DNA of 44,103 bases from Pseudomonas sp. BN102 (GTDB lineage Bacteria > Pseudomonadota > Gammaproteobacteria > Pseudomonadales > Pseudomonadaceae): positions 1 to 44,103 of the forward strand of contig NZ_SSON01000024.1 in assembly GCF_029871245.1 (NCBI RefSeq). Reading direction: 5' to 3'. Both the position numbers and the translations under genes were made by a program. Position 1 is the stretch's first letter. The number at the start of each line of letters is the position of its first letter. The notes under the pieces are model-generated. The model saw only the letters and a program-made list of their open reading frames with translations. It searched no databases and was not told where the DNA came from. Below are positions 17,871 to 27,154 of the stretch, piece after piece.

Positions 17871-17899
17871 CAGGCCTGATCCACGGATCGGGCCTGTTT
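17871..17899 (+). terminator. Stem-loop between sbp and cysT (attenuator or mRNA-stabilising hairpin)
   Basis: 12-bp stem CAGGCCTGATCC / GGATCGGGCCTG with one T-G wobble and a two-base loop, followed by only three T. It lies 68 bp before cysT. Such a hairpin could leave sbp mRNA more abundant than the permease part; it is too T-poor for a confident terminator. Confidence 0.5.
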
Positions 17900-17967
17900 G
17901 CTGGAAGCGGCTCGACGGGGCCGGCTCCGGAAAAACCAAGCGTTCCAACGCAGAGTAAGGACAGAAC

Positions 17968-18786
17968 ATGTCGCGACGCATCTCACCGGTCATACCCGGC
18001 TTCGGGCTGACCCTGGGATACACCCTGGTGTATCTCAGCCTGCTGGTCCTGATTCCCCTCGGTGCCCTGTTCCTCAAGACCACCGAACTGACCTGGGACC
18101 AGTTCTGGACCATCATCAGCGCCCCCCGCGTACTCGCCGCCCTCAAGCTCAGCTTCGGCACCGCCCTGGCCGCCGCCGTGCTCAACGGCATCATCGGCAC
18201 ATTGCTGGCCTGGGTGCTGGTGCGCTACGACTTCTTCGGCCGCAAGGTGATCGACGCCATGGTCGACCTGCCCTTCGCCCTGCCGACGGCCGTGGCCGGT
18301 ATCGCCCTCACCGCCCTCTATGCGCCGGCCGGCCTGGTGGGCCAGTTCGCCACCGACCTCGGTTTCAAGATCGCCTACACCCCGCTCGGCATCACCCTGG
18401 CGCTGACCTTCGTCACCCTGCCCTTCGTGGTGCGCACGGTGCAGCCGGTGCTGGCCGACATCCCCCGCGAGGTGGAGGAAGCCGCCGCCTGCCTCGGCGC
18501 CAAGCCCGGCCAGGTGTTCCGCCATGTGCTGCTGCCGGCCCTGCTGCCGGCCTGGCTGACCGGCTTCGCCCTGGCCTTCGCCCGCGGCGTGGGCGAATAC
18601 GGCTCGGTGATCTTCATCGCCGGCAACATGCCGATGAAGACCGAGATCCTGCCGCTGCTGATCATGGTCAAGCTGGACCAGTACGATTACACCGGCGCCA
18701 CCGCCATCGGCGTGCTGATGCTGGTGGTGGCCTTCGTCCTGCTGCTCCTGATCAACCTGCTGCAGCGCCGCATCGAGACCCCTTGA
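17968..18786 (+). CDS. cysT: CysT (CysU), sulfate ABC transporter permease
   Basis: A 272-residue inner-membrane permease with six membrane segments and the ABC permease EAA loop ([20 protein letters not shown] at about residues 170-190). The start [19 protein letters not shown] is typical for CysT, and the end of the protein has [20 protein letters not shown]. It forms the translocation channel with CysW. The gene is followed by cysW after 10 bp. ATG 17968 has AAGGA upstream. Confidence 0.96.
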   Translation: MSRRISPVIPGFGLTLGYTLVYLSLLVLIPLGALFLKTTELTWDQFWTIISAPRVLAALKLSFGTALAAAVLNGIIGTLLAWVLVRYDFFGRKVIDAMVDLPFALPTAVAGIALTALYAPAGLVGQFATDLGFKIAYTPLGITLALTFVTLPFVVRTVQPVLADIPREVEEAAACLGAKPGQVFRHVLLPALLPAWLTGFALAFARGVGEYGSVIFIAGNMPMKTEILPLLIMVKLDQYDYTGATAIGVLMLVVAFVLLLLINLLQRRIETP

Positions 18787-18796
18787 GGAGAACGCC

Positions 18797-19669
18797 ATGA
18801 GTTCCGCAACGCTGACCACCGCGTCCTCCGCCAACGCCGCCCGCCGCGGCAATGCCTGGGGCCGCCGCCTGCTGATCGCCGGCGCCTGGCTGGCCTTTGC
18901 CCTGTTCCTCCTGCTGCCGCTGCTGGTGGTGCTGAGCGAGGCATTGAAGCAGGGCCTGGGCACCTTCTTCACCGCCATCTTCGAACCAGACGCGCTCTCC
19001 GCGCTGAAGCTGACCCTGATCGCCGTGTTCATCTCGGTGCCGCTCAACCTGGTGTTCGGCGTCGCCGCCGCCTGGTGCGTGAGCAAGTACGAGTTCCGTG
19101 GCAAGAGCCTGCTGGTGACCATGATCGACCTGCCGTTCTCGGTCTCGCCGGTGATCGCCGGCCTGGTCTACGTGCTGCTGTTCGGCGCCCAGGGTTATTT
19201 CGGCACCTGGCTGCAGGACCGCGATATCCAGATCGTCTTCGCCGTGCCCGGCATCGTCCTGGCGACCATCTTCGTCACCTTCCCCTTCGTCGCCCGCGAA
19301 CTGATCCCGCTGATGCAGGAACAGGGCACCCAGGAAGAAGAAGCCGCGCGCCTGCTCGGTGCCAACGGCTGGCAGATGTTCTGGCACGTGACCCTGCCGA
19401 ACATCAAATGGGGCCTGATCTACGGCGTGGTGCTCTGCACCGCGCGGGCGATGGGCGAGTTCGGCGCGGTGTCGGTGGTGTCCGGGCACATCCGCGGCGT
19501 TACCAACACCCTGCCGCTGCACGTCGAGATCCTCTACAACGAGTACAACCACGTCGCCGCATTCAGCGTCGCCAGCCTGCTGCTGATCCTGGCGCTGTGC
19601 ATCCTGCTGCTCAAGCAGTGGAGCGAGTCGCGTCTTTCCCGCCTGAAATCCAGTGCTGATGAGGAATAA
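18797..19669 (+). CDS. cysW: CysW, sulfate ABC transporter permease
   Basis: A 290-residue inner-membrane permease, partner of CysT. Six membrane segments follow a 25-residue cytoplasmic lead. The EAA loop reads [20 protein letters not shown] (about 175-195), and [19 protein letters not shown] is the CysW signature. GAGGAG precedes the ATG, and the gene is tightly packed between cysT and cysA (3 bp to the cysA start). Confidence 0.96.
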   Translation: MSSATLTTASSANAARRGNAWGRRLLIAGAWLAFALFLLLPLLVVLSEALKQGLGTFFTAIFEPDALSALKLTLIAVFISVPLNLVFGVAAAWCVSKYEFRGKSLLVTMIDLPFSVSPVIAGLVYVLLFGAQGYFGTWLQDRDIQIVFAVPGIVLATIFVTFPFVARELIPLMQEQGTQEEEAARLLGANGWQMFWHVTLPNIKWGLIYGVVLCTARAMGEFGAVSVVSGHIRGVTNTLPLHVEILYNEYNHVAAFSVASLLLILALCILLLKQWSESRLSRLKSSADEE

Positions 19670-19672
19670 GTC

Positions 19673-20662
<990 letters not shown>

Positions 20663-20693
20663 TTCCGCGCCGGGGTGGGAGCGGAGCCAATCC

Positions 20694-20800
20694 GTAGGTT
20701 GGGCTGAGCTCAGCGAAGCCCAACGATTCGCGCCCTGATGTTGGGCTGGACGGCGTTCCGCTTCGCTCCGCCTTGACCCACGCCGCCCGCACCAACCTAC
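20694..20800. repeat. Interspersed palindromic repeat, family A (copy 2)
   Basis: It starts GTAGGTTGGGCTGAGC and ends CCAACCTAC; the inner CAGCGAAGCCCAAC block is shared with the other copies. It is longer (107 bp) than the others. Its right end overlaps the stop codon of the ArsR-type gene on the minus strand. Confidence 0.88.
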
Positions 20801-21486
20801 AGGGCGATCTCCCCGATCGCCTTGCGCCCCGCCGGCGACACATGCAACGCCCGCGACTCCTTCGAGCGGCGCAACCAGCCCGCCTGCTCGCACAGCTCCA
20901 GCACCGCCGCGCCCAGCGCGCCACCCAGGTGCGGCTTGCGCTCGCTCCAGTCGGGGCAGGCGCAGACCAGCTGGCGGCGCTTGCGGCGCAGGTTGGCGAC
21001 ATCGATGCCCAGTGCCGCCAGGCCCCGCGCGCCAGACTCGGTGATGGCCAGGTCGTTGCCCTGGGGCGCCAGCCAGCCGGCATCGGCCATGCGCGCATAG
21101 ACGCCAACCGCCAGCTCCCCGGCCATATGGTCGTAGCAGGTGCGCGCCTCGCGCAGTGCCAGCGGCGTGCCACGGGACACCGGCACCGGCCGCAACTTGC
21201 GCGGCTGGGCGGCCAACGCGGCGCTGGCCAGGGCTTCCACGGCCTGGCCGATCTCGGGCCCGGCCAGGCGGTAGTAGCGGTTGCGGCCGCGGGTTTCCAG
21301 CGCCAGCAGGCCGCCTTCCACCAGCTTGGCCAGGTGCGCGCTGGTGGACGAAGGCGACAGCCCCGCCAGCAGCGCCAGCTCCCCGGCCGGCCGCGCGCTG
21401 CCATCCATCAGCGCCCAGATCATCGACATCCGCCCGGCATCGGCGAGCAACGCCGCCATTGAACTGATACCCGGTGTGTATTCCAT
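20797..21486 (-). CDS. ArsR/SmtB-type HTH regulator with C-terminal cysteine motif
   Basis: A 229-residue regulator. An N-terminal winged helix of the ArsR type (about 10-85; LALLAGLSPSSTSAHLAKLV, then a beta wing LETRGRNRYYRLAG) is joined to a C-terminal domain with a second winged-helix-like part (ITESGARGLAALGIDVANLR). A cysteine-containing motif, CACPDWSERKPHLGGALG, follows near 180. The family is known beside transport genes, but its ligand is not established. It faces cysA and is divergent from the TauE-like gene after 99 bp, so it may control that permease. The stop codon (TAG) is provided by the end of a family A repeat. Confidence 0.88.
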   Translation of the reverse strand: MEYTPGISSMAALLADAGRMSMIWALMDGSARPAGELALLAGLSPSSTSAHLAKLVEGGLLALETRGRNRYYRLAGPEIGQAVEALASAALAAQPRKLRPVPVSRGTPLALREARTCYDHMAGELAVGVYARMADAGWLAPQGNDLAITESGARGLAALGIDVANLRRKRRQLVCACPDWSERKPHLGGALGAAVLELCEQAGWLRRSKESRALHVSPAGRKAIGEIAL

Positions 21487-21585
21487 ACTTCACCCCATCG
21501 CGAAACATGTCGGTCATCCGGCGGAGATACTGGCCACGAATCCACCGGCGCGCCAGTGCGCGCAATCGACACAAGGAGTGAAACC

Positions 21586-22338
21586 GTGGCCGAACAACTG
21601 ATTGCCTATCTGCCCCTGATTGCTGCCACCTTCCTACTCGCCGGCACCGTGAAGGGCGTGGTCGGCCTCGGCCTGCCGACCATTTCCGTCGGCCTGCTGG
21701 GCCTGGTGATGCCGCCGATGCAGGCGGCCGCCCTGCTCATCGTGCCGTCCATGGTCACCAATATCTGGCAGCTGGCCGCCGGCAGCAGCCCGCTGGCGAT
21801 GCTGCGGCGGCTCGGGCCGATGCTCGCCGGCATCTGCGTCGGCACCTGGGCCATGGCCTGGCTGGTGAATGCCGCCGAGCTGCCCGAAGCCACCTCCATC
21901 CTCGGCATCGCCCTGGTGGCCTACGCCCTGCTCGGGCTGGCTTCGGTGCGTTTCAGCGTGACCCCGGCCAACGAAGGCTGGCTGGGCCCGGTGATAGGTG
22001 CGGCGACTGGCGCCCTGACGGCGCTGACCGGGGTCTTCGTGATCCCCGCGGTGCCCTACCTGCAGGCCATCGGCCTGGAGAAGGACGAACTGGTGCAGGC
22101 CCTGGGGCTGTCCTTCAGCGCCTCCACCATTGCCCTGGCGGTGAGCCTCGGGCACAGCGGCGAGCTGCTGCAACCGGCGGTGCTCGGCGCCTCCCTGCTG
22201 GCCCTGTTGCCGGCACTGCTGGGCATGGCCAGCGGCCAGTGGCTGCGCAAGCGCATCAGCGCCGAACGCTTTCGCCGCTGGTTCTTCATCGGCCTGCTGC
22301 TGCTCGGCAGCGACCTGGCCCTGCGTGGCCTGTTCTGA
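21586..22338 (+). CDS. TauE/SafE-family sulfite/organosulfonate permease-like protein
   Basis: A 250-residue polytopic membrane protein with seven to eight hydrophobic segments and two TauE half-repeats (AGTVKGVVGLGLPTISVGLL near the N-terminus; GAATGALTALTGVFVIPAVP near residue 145). The start is GTG 21586, seven bases after AAGGAG. Members export sulfite, sulfoacetate or related anions, or act as anion permeases. The closeness to the sulfate-uptake operon suggests a sulfur role, but the ArsR-type gene between them leaves this open. Confidence 0.88.
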   Translation: MAEQLIAYLPLIAATFLLAGTVKGVVGLGLPTISVGLLGLVMPPMQAAALLIVPSMVTNIWQLAAGSSPLAMLRRLGPMLAGICVGTWAMAWLVNAAELPEATSILGIALVAYALLGLASVRFSVTPANEGWLGPVIGAATGALTALTGVFVIPAVPYLQAIGLEKDELVQALGLSFSASTIALAVSLGHSGELLQPAVLGASLLALLPALLGMASGQWLRKRISAERFRRWFFIGLLLLGSDLALRGLF

Positions 22339-22531
22339 ATCGAGGGCGCCGCCAGCGCCGAGGCGCTGCGCAATCTCGTGGCCGGCGCCTGAAAAATTCG
22401 CCCCGCCCCCAGCAAATCACTCTTTCGGGTTATAGCCTGGCGGCCCCTGCTCAGTAGGCTGTTCAAGCACCCTTGACGGCGTATTGACGCCAATATCGAC
22501 TCCTCACAAGAACAACAAAAGGAGCACCGAC

Positions 22532-23269
22532 ATGGTTCGCAAGATCCTGTTTTTCCAACTATTGAGCCTGCTGATCAGCCTGGCAGCCAGTTTCGCCCCA
22601 GTGGCCGCCGACGAACTCCCGCCCCTGGAACTGGTGCAGGTGCATGCCTGCCGCGCCACCAGCAGCCTGCTGCTGTTCCGTGGCGAAGGTTTCCAGGAAA
22701 CCCATTCGGCGCGCCTGGCAGCGGACCTCAATGCGCTGAACGCGGCGTTCGGACGCGTCGCAGAGCCCGGCGAGGCCCTGGCCAAGGCTCGCGAGACCCT
22801 TGTTACCGAGCTCGAGCGCGGTGTTTCCTTCGGCCACAAGGAAGAAGACGTGCCCTGGCGCTACCCCCAGGAACTCGCCAAGGCCCTGCGCGACTTCCTC
22901 ATCGCCGCCCGCACCCAGGCCGGCACCGAGGGACTGCCGGCCAAGGTCGAGTACCTCAACGTGCAGTACCTGAGCCGCTCCTACATCGGCACCTTCGAAA
23001 TCGCCCGGGAGAATGGCGACACCTACATTGGCCAGGACGAACGCGGCCTGCTGCCGGATATAGACCAGCAACTGGCGCCGCTGGACGAAAAGGCAGACCC
23101 GGCGGTGGCCAAGCTGAAGACCCGCTGGAGCTTCCTGAAGTCGGCGCTGAGCGACCTGAACAGCCAGAGCAACGCCCTGGTCAGCGCCTCCGGCCGGCCC
23201 TACGCACCCATGGTGGTGGACCGCCATGCGCGGTCCATGAGTGGGCAGTTGCTGGCATTGGGCAGGTAG
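22532..23269 (+). CDS. Periplasmic protein of unknown function
   Basis: A 245-residue protein with a signal peptide (about 1-27; FFQLLSLLISLAASFAPVAA) and a soluble mature part that is helical in character (LAADLNALNAAFGRVAEPGE, LRDFLIAARTQAG). There is one cysteine, in VQVHACRATSSLLLFRGEGF. The start ATG 22532 follows AAAGGAG. No known domain recognised. It is alone between the TauE-like gene (193 bp) and a repeat-bearing gap; the reading frame, codon use and RBS all support a true gene. Confidence 0.82.
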   Translation: MVRKILFFQLLSLLISLAASFAPVAADELPPLELVQVHACRATSSLLLFRGEGFQETHSARLAADLNALNAAFGRVAEPGEALAKARETLVTELERGVSFGHKEEDVPWRYPQELAKALRDFLIAARTQAGTEGLPAKVEYLNVQYLSRSYIGTFEIARENGDTYIGQDERGLLPDIDQQLAPLDEKADPAVAKLKTRWSFLKSALSDLNSQSNALVSASGRPYAPMVVDRHARSMSGQLLALGR

Positions 23270-23400
23270 GGGGAGACCGCAGGGGTGGAAACATCCCTCC
23301 CCCCCAGCCCCTCTCGCTGAAAGGAAGAGGGGAGCCAATCACTGCCGAGATCGAATCCTCGACTCCGCACAGCTCCGAGTTTCCGGACGCATTCAAATCC

Positions 23401-23483
23401 GTAGGTTGGGCTGAGCTCCGCGAAGCCCAACGATCCGAGCGCCGCCGTTGGGCAGTGTTCCGCTTCGCTCAGCGCCAACCTAC
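23401..23483. repeat. Interspersed palindromic repeat, family A (copy 3)
   Basis: GTAGGTTGGGCTGAGCTCCG at the left, CGCCAACCTAC at the right, with the shared GCGAAGCCCAACGATCCG block. It lies in the convergent gap 23270-23514 together with a C-rich stretch (CCCCCCAGCCCCTCTCGCTG) like the one at 42721. Confidence 0.9.
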
Positions 23484-23514
23484 AAAAGCAAGCCGTGCGC
23501 ACTGCGCAAGGCCA

Positions 23515-24039
23515 TCACACCGCCGCCTTCTTCTCCCGGATGCAGGTCGGTCCCGCGCGCTCTTCCACCGCGCGCTCCACCTCCTTGCGCAGACCCAGCA
23601 TGAAGGCCAGTTCGGCCACCACGAAGAGCGGCCCGATGATCAGCCCGGTCAGGTCATCGACGAAGGCCGGCTTGCGGCCCTCGTAGTAGTGGCCGACGAA
23701 CTGGATCACCCAGCCCACCAGGAACATGCCCAGGCCCACGCCGAGCCAGGTGGCGGTACCCTGCACGGCCAGCGCGGCGCCCACCCAGAGGCTCAGCCAG
23801 AGCAGCACCGCCATCACCAGGCCGAAGCGCAGGTCGAGACGGAAGTAGTAGAGCGCCGAAACCAGCGATACCAGGGCAGCTGGCGACAACCAGAGGCCGA
23901 AGGCTTCGAAGCCCGGGCGCGACAGCAGCACGGCGACGGCGACCACGATCAGCGGGATGCCGACGAAGTGGGTGGCGATATTGCGCCGGTCGCGATGGTA
24001 CTCGGCGTACTGGCCAAGTTGATCGACGAGGGTTTTCAT
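23515..24039 (-). CDS. Mpo1-like (DUF962) membrane protein
   Basis: A 174-residue membrane protein with four hydrophobic segments. The family pattern is clear: QYAEYHRDRRNIATHFVGIP at the N-terminus and FVGHYYEGRKPAFVDDLTGL near 125. Yeast Mpo1 of this family is an Fe(II)-dependent dioxygenase that shortens 2-hydroxy fatty acids. The His residues (His15, His24 and the one in VGHYYE) that would bind iron are present here. The bacterial substrate is unknown. I use ATG 24039; the frame runs on to 24216 without an ATG context that fits. It is divergent from a Crp/Fnr regulator 85 bp away. Confidence 0.88.
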   Translation of the reverse strand: MKTLVDQLGQYAEYHRDRRNIATHFVGIPLIVVAVAVLLSRPGFEAFGLWLSPAALVSLVSALYYFRLDLRFGLVMAVLLWLSLWVGAALAVQGTATWLGVGLGMFLVGWVIQFVGHYYEGRKPAFVDDLTGLIIGPLFVVAELAFMLGLRKEVERAVEERAGPTCIREKKAAV

Positions 24040-24124
24040 GGTCGTGGTCCTCAGGTCAGGGGGCAATTGTGGCGATAATGGCGCCATGCCCCGGTCCATC
24101 TCTGTCAGATAGCCGACAAAGCCC

Positions 24125-24820
24125 ATGATCGAATTGAAGCACCACCGCGACCTCCTGCTCACCGGCGAATGGTTCAGCCAGCTGTCCGCCGCCCTGCAGG
24201 ACGAACTCCTGGCCATGGCCCAGTTGCGCCGGCTGGCGCCAGGGCAACGGCTTTTCCGCCGCGGCGACCCGCCCTGCGGGCTCTATGCGGTGCTGGAAGG
24301 CGCGGTGCGCGTCGGCAGCATCAGCGAAAGCGGCAAGGAACTGCTGCTGGTGTTGGTGGAACCGCCCCACTGGTTCGGCGAGATATCCCTGTTCGACGGC
24401 CAACCACGCACCCATGACGCCTTCGCCGAAGGCCAGGTGACCCTGCTCAACCTGCCTCAGGCACCGCTGCTGGCCCTGCTGAAACGGCAGCCGGAACACT
24501 GGCGCGACTTCGCCCTGCTGATGAGTCAGAAGCTGCGCCTGGCCTTCATCGCTCTGGAGGAGATGAGCCTCTTGCCGGCGCCCCAGCGTCTGGCACGGCG
24601 GCTCTTGATGATCACCGAGGGCTATGGTGGCCTGGCCGGCCGGCGACGGGTGATCCAGCTGGCGCAGGAACAGCTGGCGATGATGCTGGCGCTCTCGCGG
24701 CAGACCGCCAACCAGATCCTCAAGGACCTCGAAGCCCAGGGCGCCCTGCGCCTGACCTATGGCGAAATCGAGATTCTCGACGTCGAATGCCTCAAGCGCG
24801 CCGCCGGTGGCAAACCCTAG
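24125..24820 (+). CDS. Crp/Fnr-family transcriptional regulator
   Basis: A 231-residue regulator: cyclic-nucleotide-binding-like beta roll (about 15-130; LFRRGDPPCGLYAVLEGAVR and HWFGEISLFDGQPRTHDAFA), a long dimer helix (about 130-155), then a Crp-type HTH (about 165-215; QEQLAMMLALSRQTANQILK). It lacks the N-terminal cysteine cluster of FNR/ANR, so it is not an Fe-S oxygen sensor. Effector unknown. It is divergent from the Mpo1-like gene, which it may control. Confidence 0.9.
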   Translation: MIELKHHRDLLLTGEWFSQLSAALQDELLAMAQLRRLAPGQRLFRRGDPPCGLYAVLEGAVRVGSISESGKELLLVLVEPPHWFGEISLFDGQPRTHDAFAEGQVTLLNLPQAPLLALLKRQPEHWRDFALLMSQKLRLAFIALEEMSLLPAPQRLARRLLMITEGYGGLAGRRRVIQLAQEQLAMMLALSRQTANQILKDLEAQGALRLTYGEIEILDVECLKRAAGGKP

Positions 24821-24876
24821 GGGGCGTCATGCGCACCTGGGATTTCGCGCGGGGGTCTCGGCGCGCACGGCGCACC

Positions 24877-25884
24877 CTACCGGGGAAGGCTTTCCCGATA
24901 CTGGCTCGGGCTCTGCCCCGTCCAGCGCTTGAAGGCGCGGCTGAAGCTGCTGGTGTCGGCGAAGCCGAGCAGGTAGGCAATCTCGCTGATGGAGCAGCGC
25001 GGGTCGCGCATATGCACCAGGGCCAATGCCTGGCGGGTGTCGCCGAGCAGCTGCTCGTAGCTGCAGCCCTCGTCCGCCAGATGCCGTTGCAGGCTGCGCA
25101 GGCTGAGGTGCAGCGACTGGGCGATACGCTCGGCGGAAGGTTCGCCATTGGGCAGCTGGGCCTCCAGACAGGCACGCACCTTGCGCGCCCAGGTGGGTTG
25201 CTGGAGTTGCTCCAGGGTGCGCTTGAGCACCGTCTCGTTGTGCTCGGCCAGCTCCGGGTTGGCGTCCTCCAGCGGCCGCTCGAAATCCTCGACGGCGAAC
25301 TCCAGCAGATTCTCTTCAGCGCCAAAGCTGAGCGGCGCACGGAACACCTGGTGCCAGGGCTGCGGGTCCGCCGGCCGCGGGCGACGCAGGTGCACGGCCA
25401 GCGGCGCGTAATCGCGGCCCAGGCGATTGCGGCAGGTGCGCACGTAGATCGCGGCGAAGGCATCCAGCGCCTCGGGGGCGGGCTCTGGGCCGTCGCCGGG
25501 CACGCGCAGGCGGAACAGATAGCGGTCGCCCTGGCGGCTCAATTCCAGCTCCAGCGCATCGCTGACCACCTGGTGGTAACGCACGATGCGCTCGAAGACT
25601 TCCCGCAGGCTGGCGCTGGCCACCAGCGCGTAGCCCAGGGCATGGAAGGTGGTGGGGCTGACGTAGGTGGAGATCTTCAGGCCCAGGGCCGGATCGCCGC
25701 TGGCTTCCACCGCCAGTTGCCAGAGACGGGTGGTGGCGGACAGCGGGTAGCGCGCGTTGGGGTCGTCCATCAGCGCCGGGTCCAGCTGGGCCTGGCGGCA
25801 CAGGTCGGCGCTGTCGAGGCCGAGCGCATCCAACTGCTTTCGCAGGGCGCGGGTCCAGCTGGCGAGGGTGGTGGGTTCGCTCAT
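24877..25884 (-). CDS. AraC-family transcriptional regulator
   Basis: A 335-residue regulator. The N-terminal ligand domain (about 15-215) is of the OruR/GliR type (Arabinose_bd; LRKQLDALGLDSADLCRQAQ) and the C-terminal double HTH spans about 235-330, with RSLQRHLADEGCSYEQLLGD and the second HTH SISEIAYLLGFADTSSFSRA. This subgroup often responds to amino acids, fatty-acid-like or hydrophobic effectors. It is divergent from a membrane desaturase gene, with two direct repeats in between, the first touching its own start codon. It probably activates the desaturase and represses itself. Confidence 0.93.
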   Translation of the reverse strand: MSEPTTLASWTRALRKQLDALGLDSADLCRQAQLDPALMDDPNARYPLSATTRLWQLAVEASGDPALGLKISTYVSPTTFHALGYALVASASLREVFERIVRYHQVVSDALELELSRQGDRYLFRLRVPGDGPEPAPEALDAFAAIYVRTCRNRLGRDYAPLAVHLRRPRPADPQPWHQVFRAPLSFGAEENLLEFAVEDFERPLEDANPELAEHNETVLKRTLEQLQQPTWARKVRACLEAQLPNGEPSAERIAQSLHLSLRSLQRHLADEGCSYEQLLGDTRQALALVHMRDPRCSISEIAYLLGFADTSSFSRAFKRWTGQSPSQYRESLPR

Positions 25885-25885
25885 G

Positions 25886-25925
25886 CAGGTTGGCGTATCC
25901 GGTCAACAGGTTGGCGTGCTCGGTC
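25886..25925. promoter_or_regulatory. Two direct repeats, probable binding sites of the AraC regulator
   Basis: The unit CAGGTTGGCGTnnnCGGTC occurs at 25886-25904 and again at 25907-25925, all defined bases identical, with a period of 21 bp (two helical turns). AraC-family dimers typically bind such tandem sites. The left copy starts one base upstream of the AraC start codon; the right one lies 60 bp before the desaturase start, near a -35 position. Confidence 0.75.
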
Positions 25926-25984
25926 GGGCGCAGTCCCGGCCTGCGGCGGCAAAGTAGGACCATCGTCGACAAGAGGATGGAAGC

Positions 25985-27058
25985 ATGTCCCGTACGCCCG
26001 CAAGCCCCCAGACACTGAATGACCAACAACGATCAGCGCATATTCGTGAAGTGGTGATGGCCCATGGCAATGAGCTGCGCCAGCGCTACCCGCTGCTCCG
26101 CCACCAAGACGCCCTGGGCGCCGGCATCCTCGCCTTCGCCCTGGCCGGCATGCTCGGCTCAGCCCTGCTCTACCTGAACGAGCAGATCGCCTGGTGGGTC
26201 TGCCTGCTGCTCAACGCCTTCTTCGCCTCGCTGACCCACGAGCTGGAGCACGACCTGATCCACAGCATGTACTTCCGCAAGCGCCGGGTGCCGCACAACC
26301 TGATGATGACGCTGGTCTGGCTGGCGCGGCCGAGCACCATCAACCCCTGGATCCGTCGCCACCTGCACCTCAACCACCACAAGGTGTCTGGCTCGGAGGC
26401 CGATATGGAAGAACGCGCCATCACCAATGGCGAGCCCTGGGGTCTGGCGCGTCTGTTGATGGTGGGCGACAACGTGATGTCATCGCTGATCCGCATGGGC
26501 CGGGCAACAACCTGGGCGCAAAAACGCAGCATCCTGGCGCGCACGCTCAAGGTCTACGCACCGCTGGCGCTGCTGAACTGGGGCACCTGGTACGTCTTCC
26601 TCGGCTTCCACGCCATCGACGCGCTGGCCTCGGGCCTGGGCGCCCCCATTGCCTGGTCGGCCGGCACCCTGGAGGCGATGCAGATCGTCAACATCGCCGT
26701 CGTCGTGCTGGTGGGCCCCAATGTGCTGCGCACCTTCTGCCTGCACTTCGTCAGCTCCAACATGCACTACTACGGCGACCTCGAGCCGGGCAACGTGATC
26801 CAGCAGACTCAGGTGCTCAACCCCAGGTGGCTGTGGCCGCTGCAGGCCTTCTGCTTCAACTTCGGCAGCACCCACGCCATCCACCATTTCGTGGTCAAGG
26901 AGCCCTTCTACATCCGCCAGATGACCGCTCCGGTGGCGCACCGGGTGATGCGCGAGATGGGCGTGCGCTTCAACGACTTCGGCACCTTCGCCCGCGCCAA
27001 CCGCTGGCATCCGAAGGAGCAGGAAACCGCGCAACGCACCCAACCCACCCTTGGTTAG
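25985..27058 (+). CDS. Membrane fatty acid desaturase / hydroxylase (di-iron)
   Basis: A 357-residue integral membrane enzyme of the fatty acid desaturase superfamily. Histidine clusters: H85-ELE-H89-DLI-H93, H126-L-H128-LN-HH132 and H297-AI-HH301. Hydrophobic stretches occur near 45-65, 68-83, 190-215 and 230-252. It is distinct from the DesA type at 12851-14035 and lacks that protein's soluble C-terminal extension. The superfamily includes desaturases, hydroxylases and alkane monooxygenase-like enzymes, so the reaction is open. A rubredoxin gene follows after 96 bp and is the likely electron donor. The gene is divergent from an AraC regulator. Confidence 0.9.
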   Translation: MSRTPASPQTLNDQQRSAHIREVVMAHGNELRQRYPLLRHQDALGAGILAFALAGMLGSALLYLNEQIAWWVCLLLNAFFASLTHELEHDLIHSMYFRKRRVPHNLMMTLVWLARPSTINPWIRRHLHLNHHKVSGSEADMEERAITNGEPWGLARLLMVGDNVMSSLIRMGRATTWAQKRSILARTLKVYAPLALLNWGTWYVFLGFHAIDALASGLGAPIAWSAGTLEAMQIVNIAVVVLVGPNVLRTFCLHFVSSNMHYYGDLEPGNVIQQTQVLNPRWLWPLQAFCFNFGSTHAIHHFVVKEPFYIRQMTAPVAHRVMREMGVRFNDFGTFARANRWHPKEQETAQRTQPTLG

Positions 27059-27154
27059 GGCCCGGACGGCGCACGGCCGCCCCTATGATCGCGACAACGC
27101 GCGCCCCCGGGCGCGCGCCTTCCCCGAGCAAAGCTGCAAACAAGAGGTAGCGGC

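Noticed and set aside
24040-24124. An ANR/FNR box (TTGAT-n4-ATCAA) between the Mpo1-like and Crp genes
   Set aside because: No half-site pair with the right spacing is present.
25886-25925. Reading the two repeats as a short CRISPR-like array
   Set aside because: Only two units, with 2-bp spacing and no spacers; the operator interpretation fits better. No CRISPR repeats or cas genes were seen anywhere in the window.
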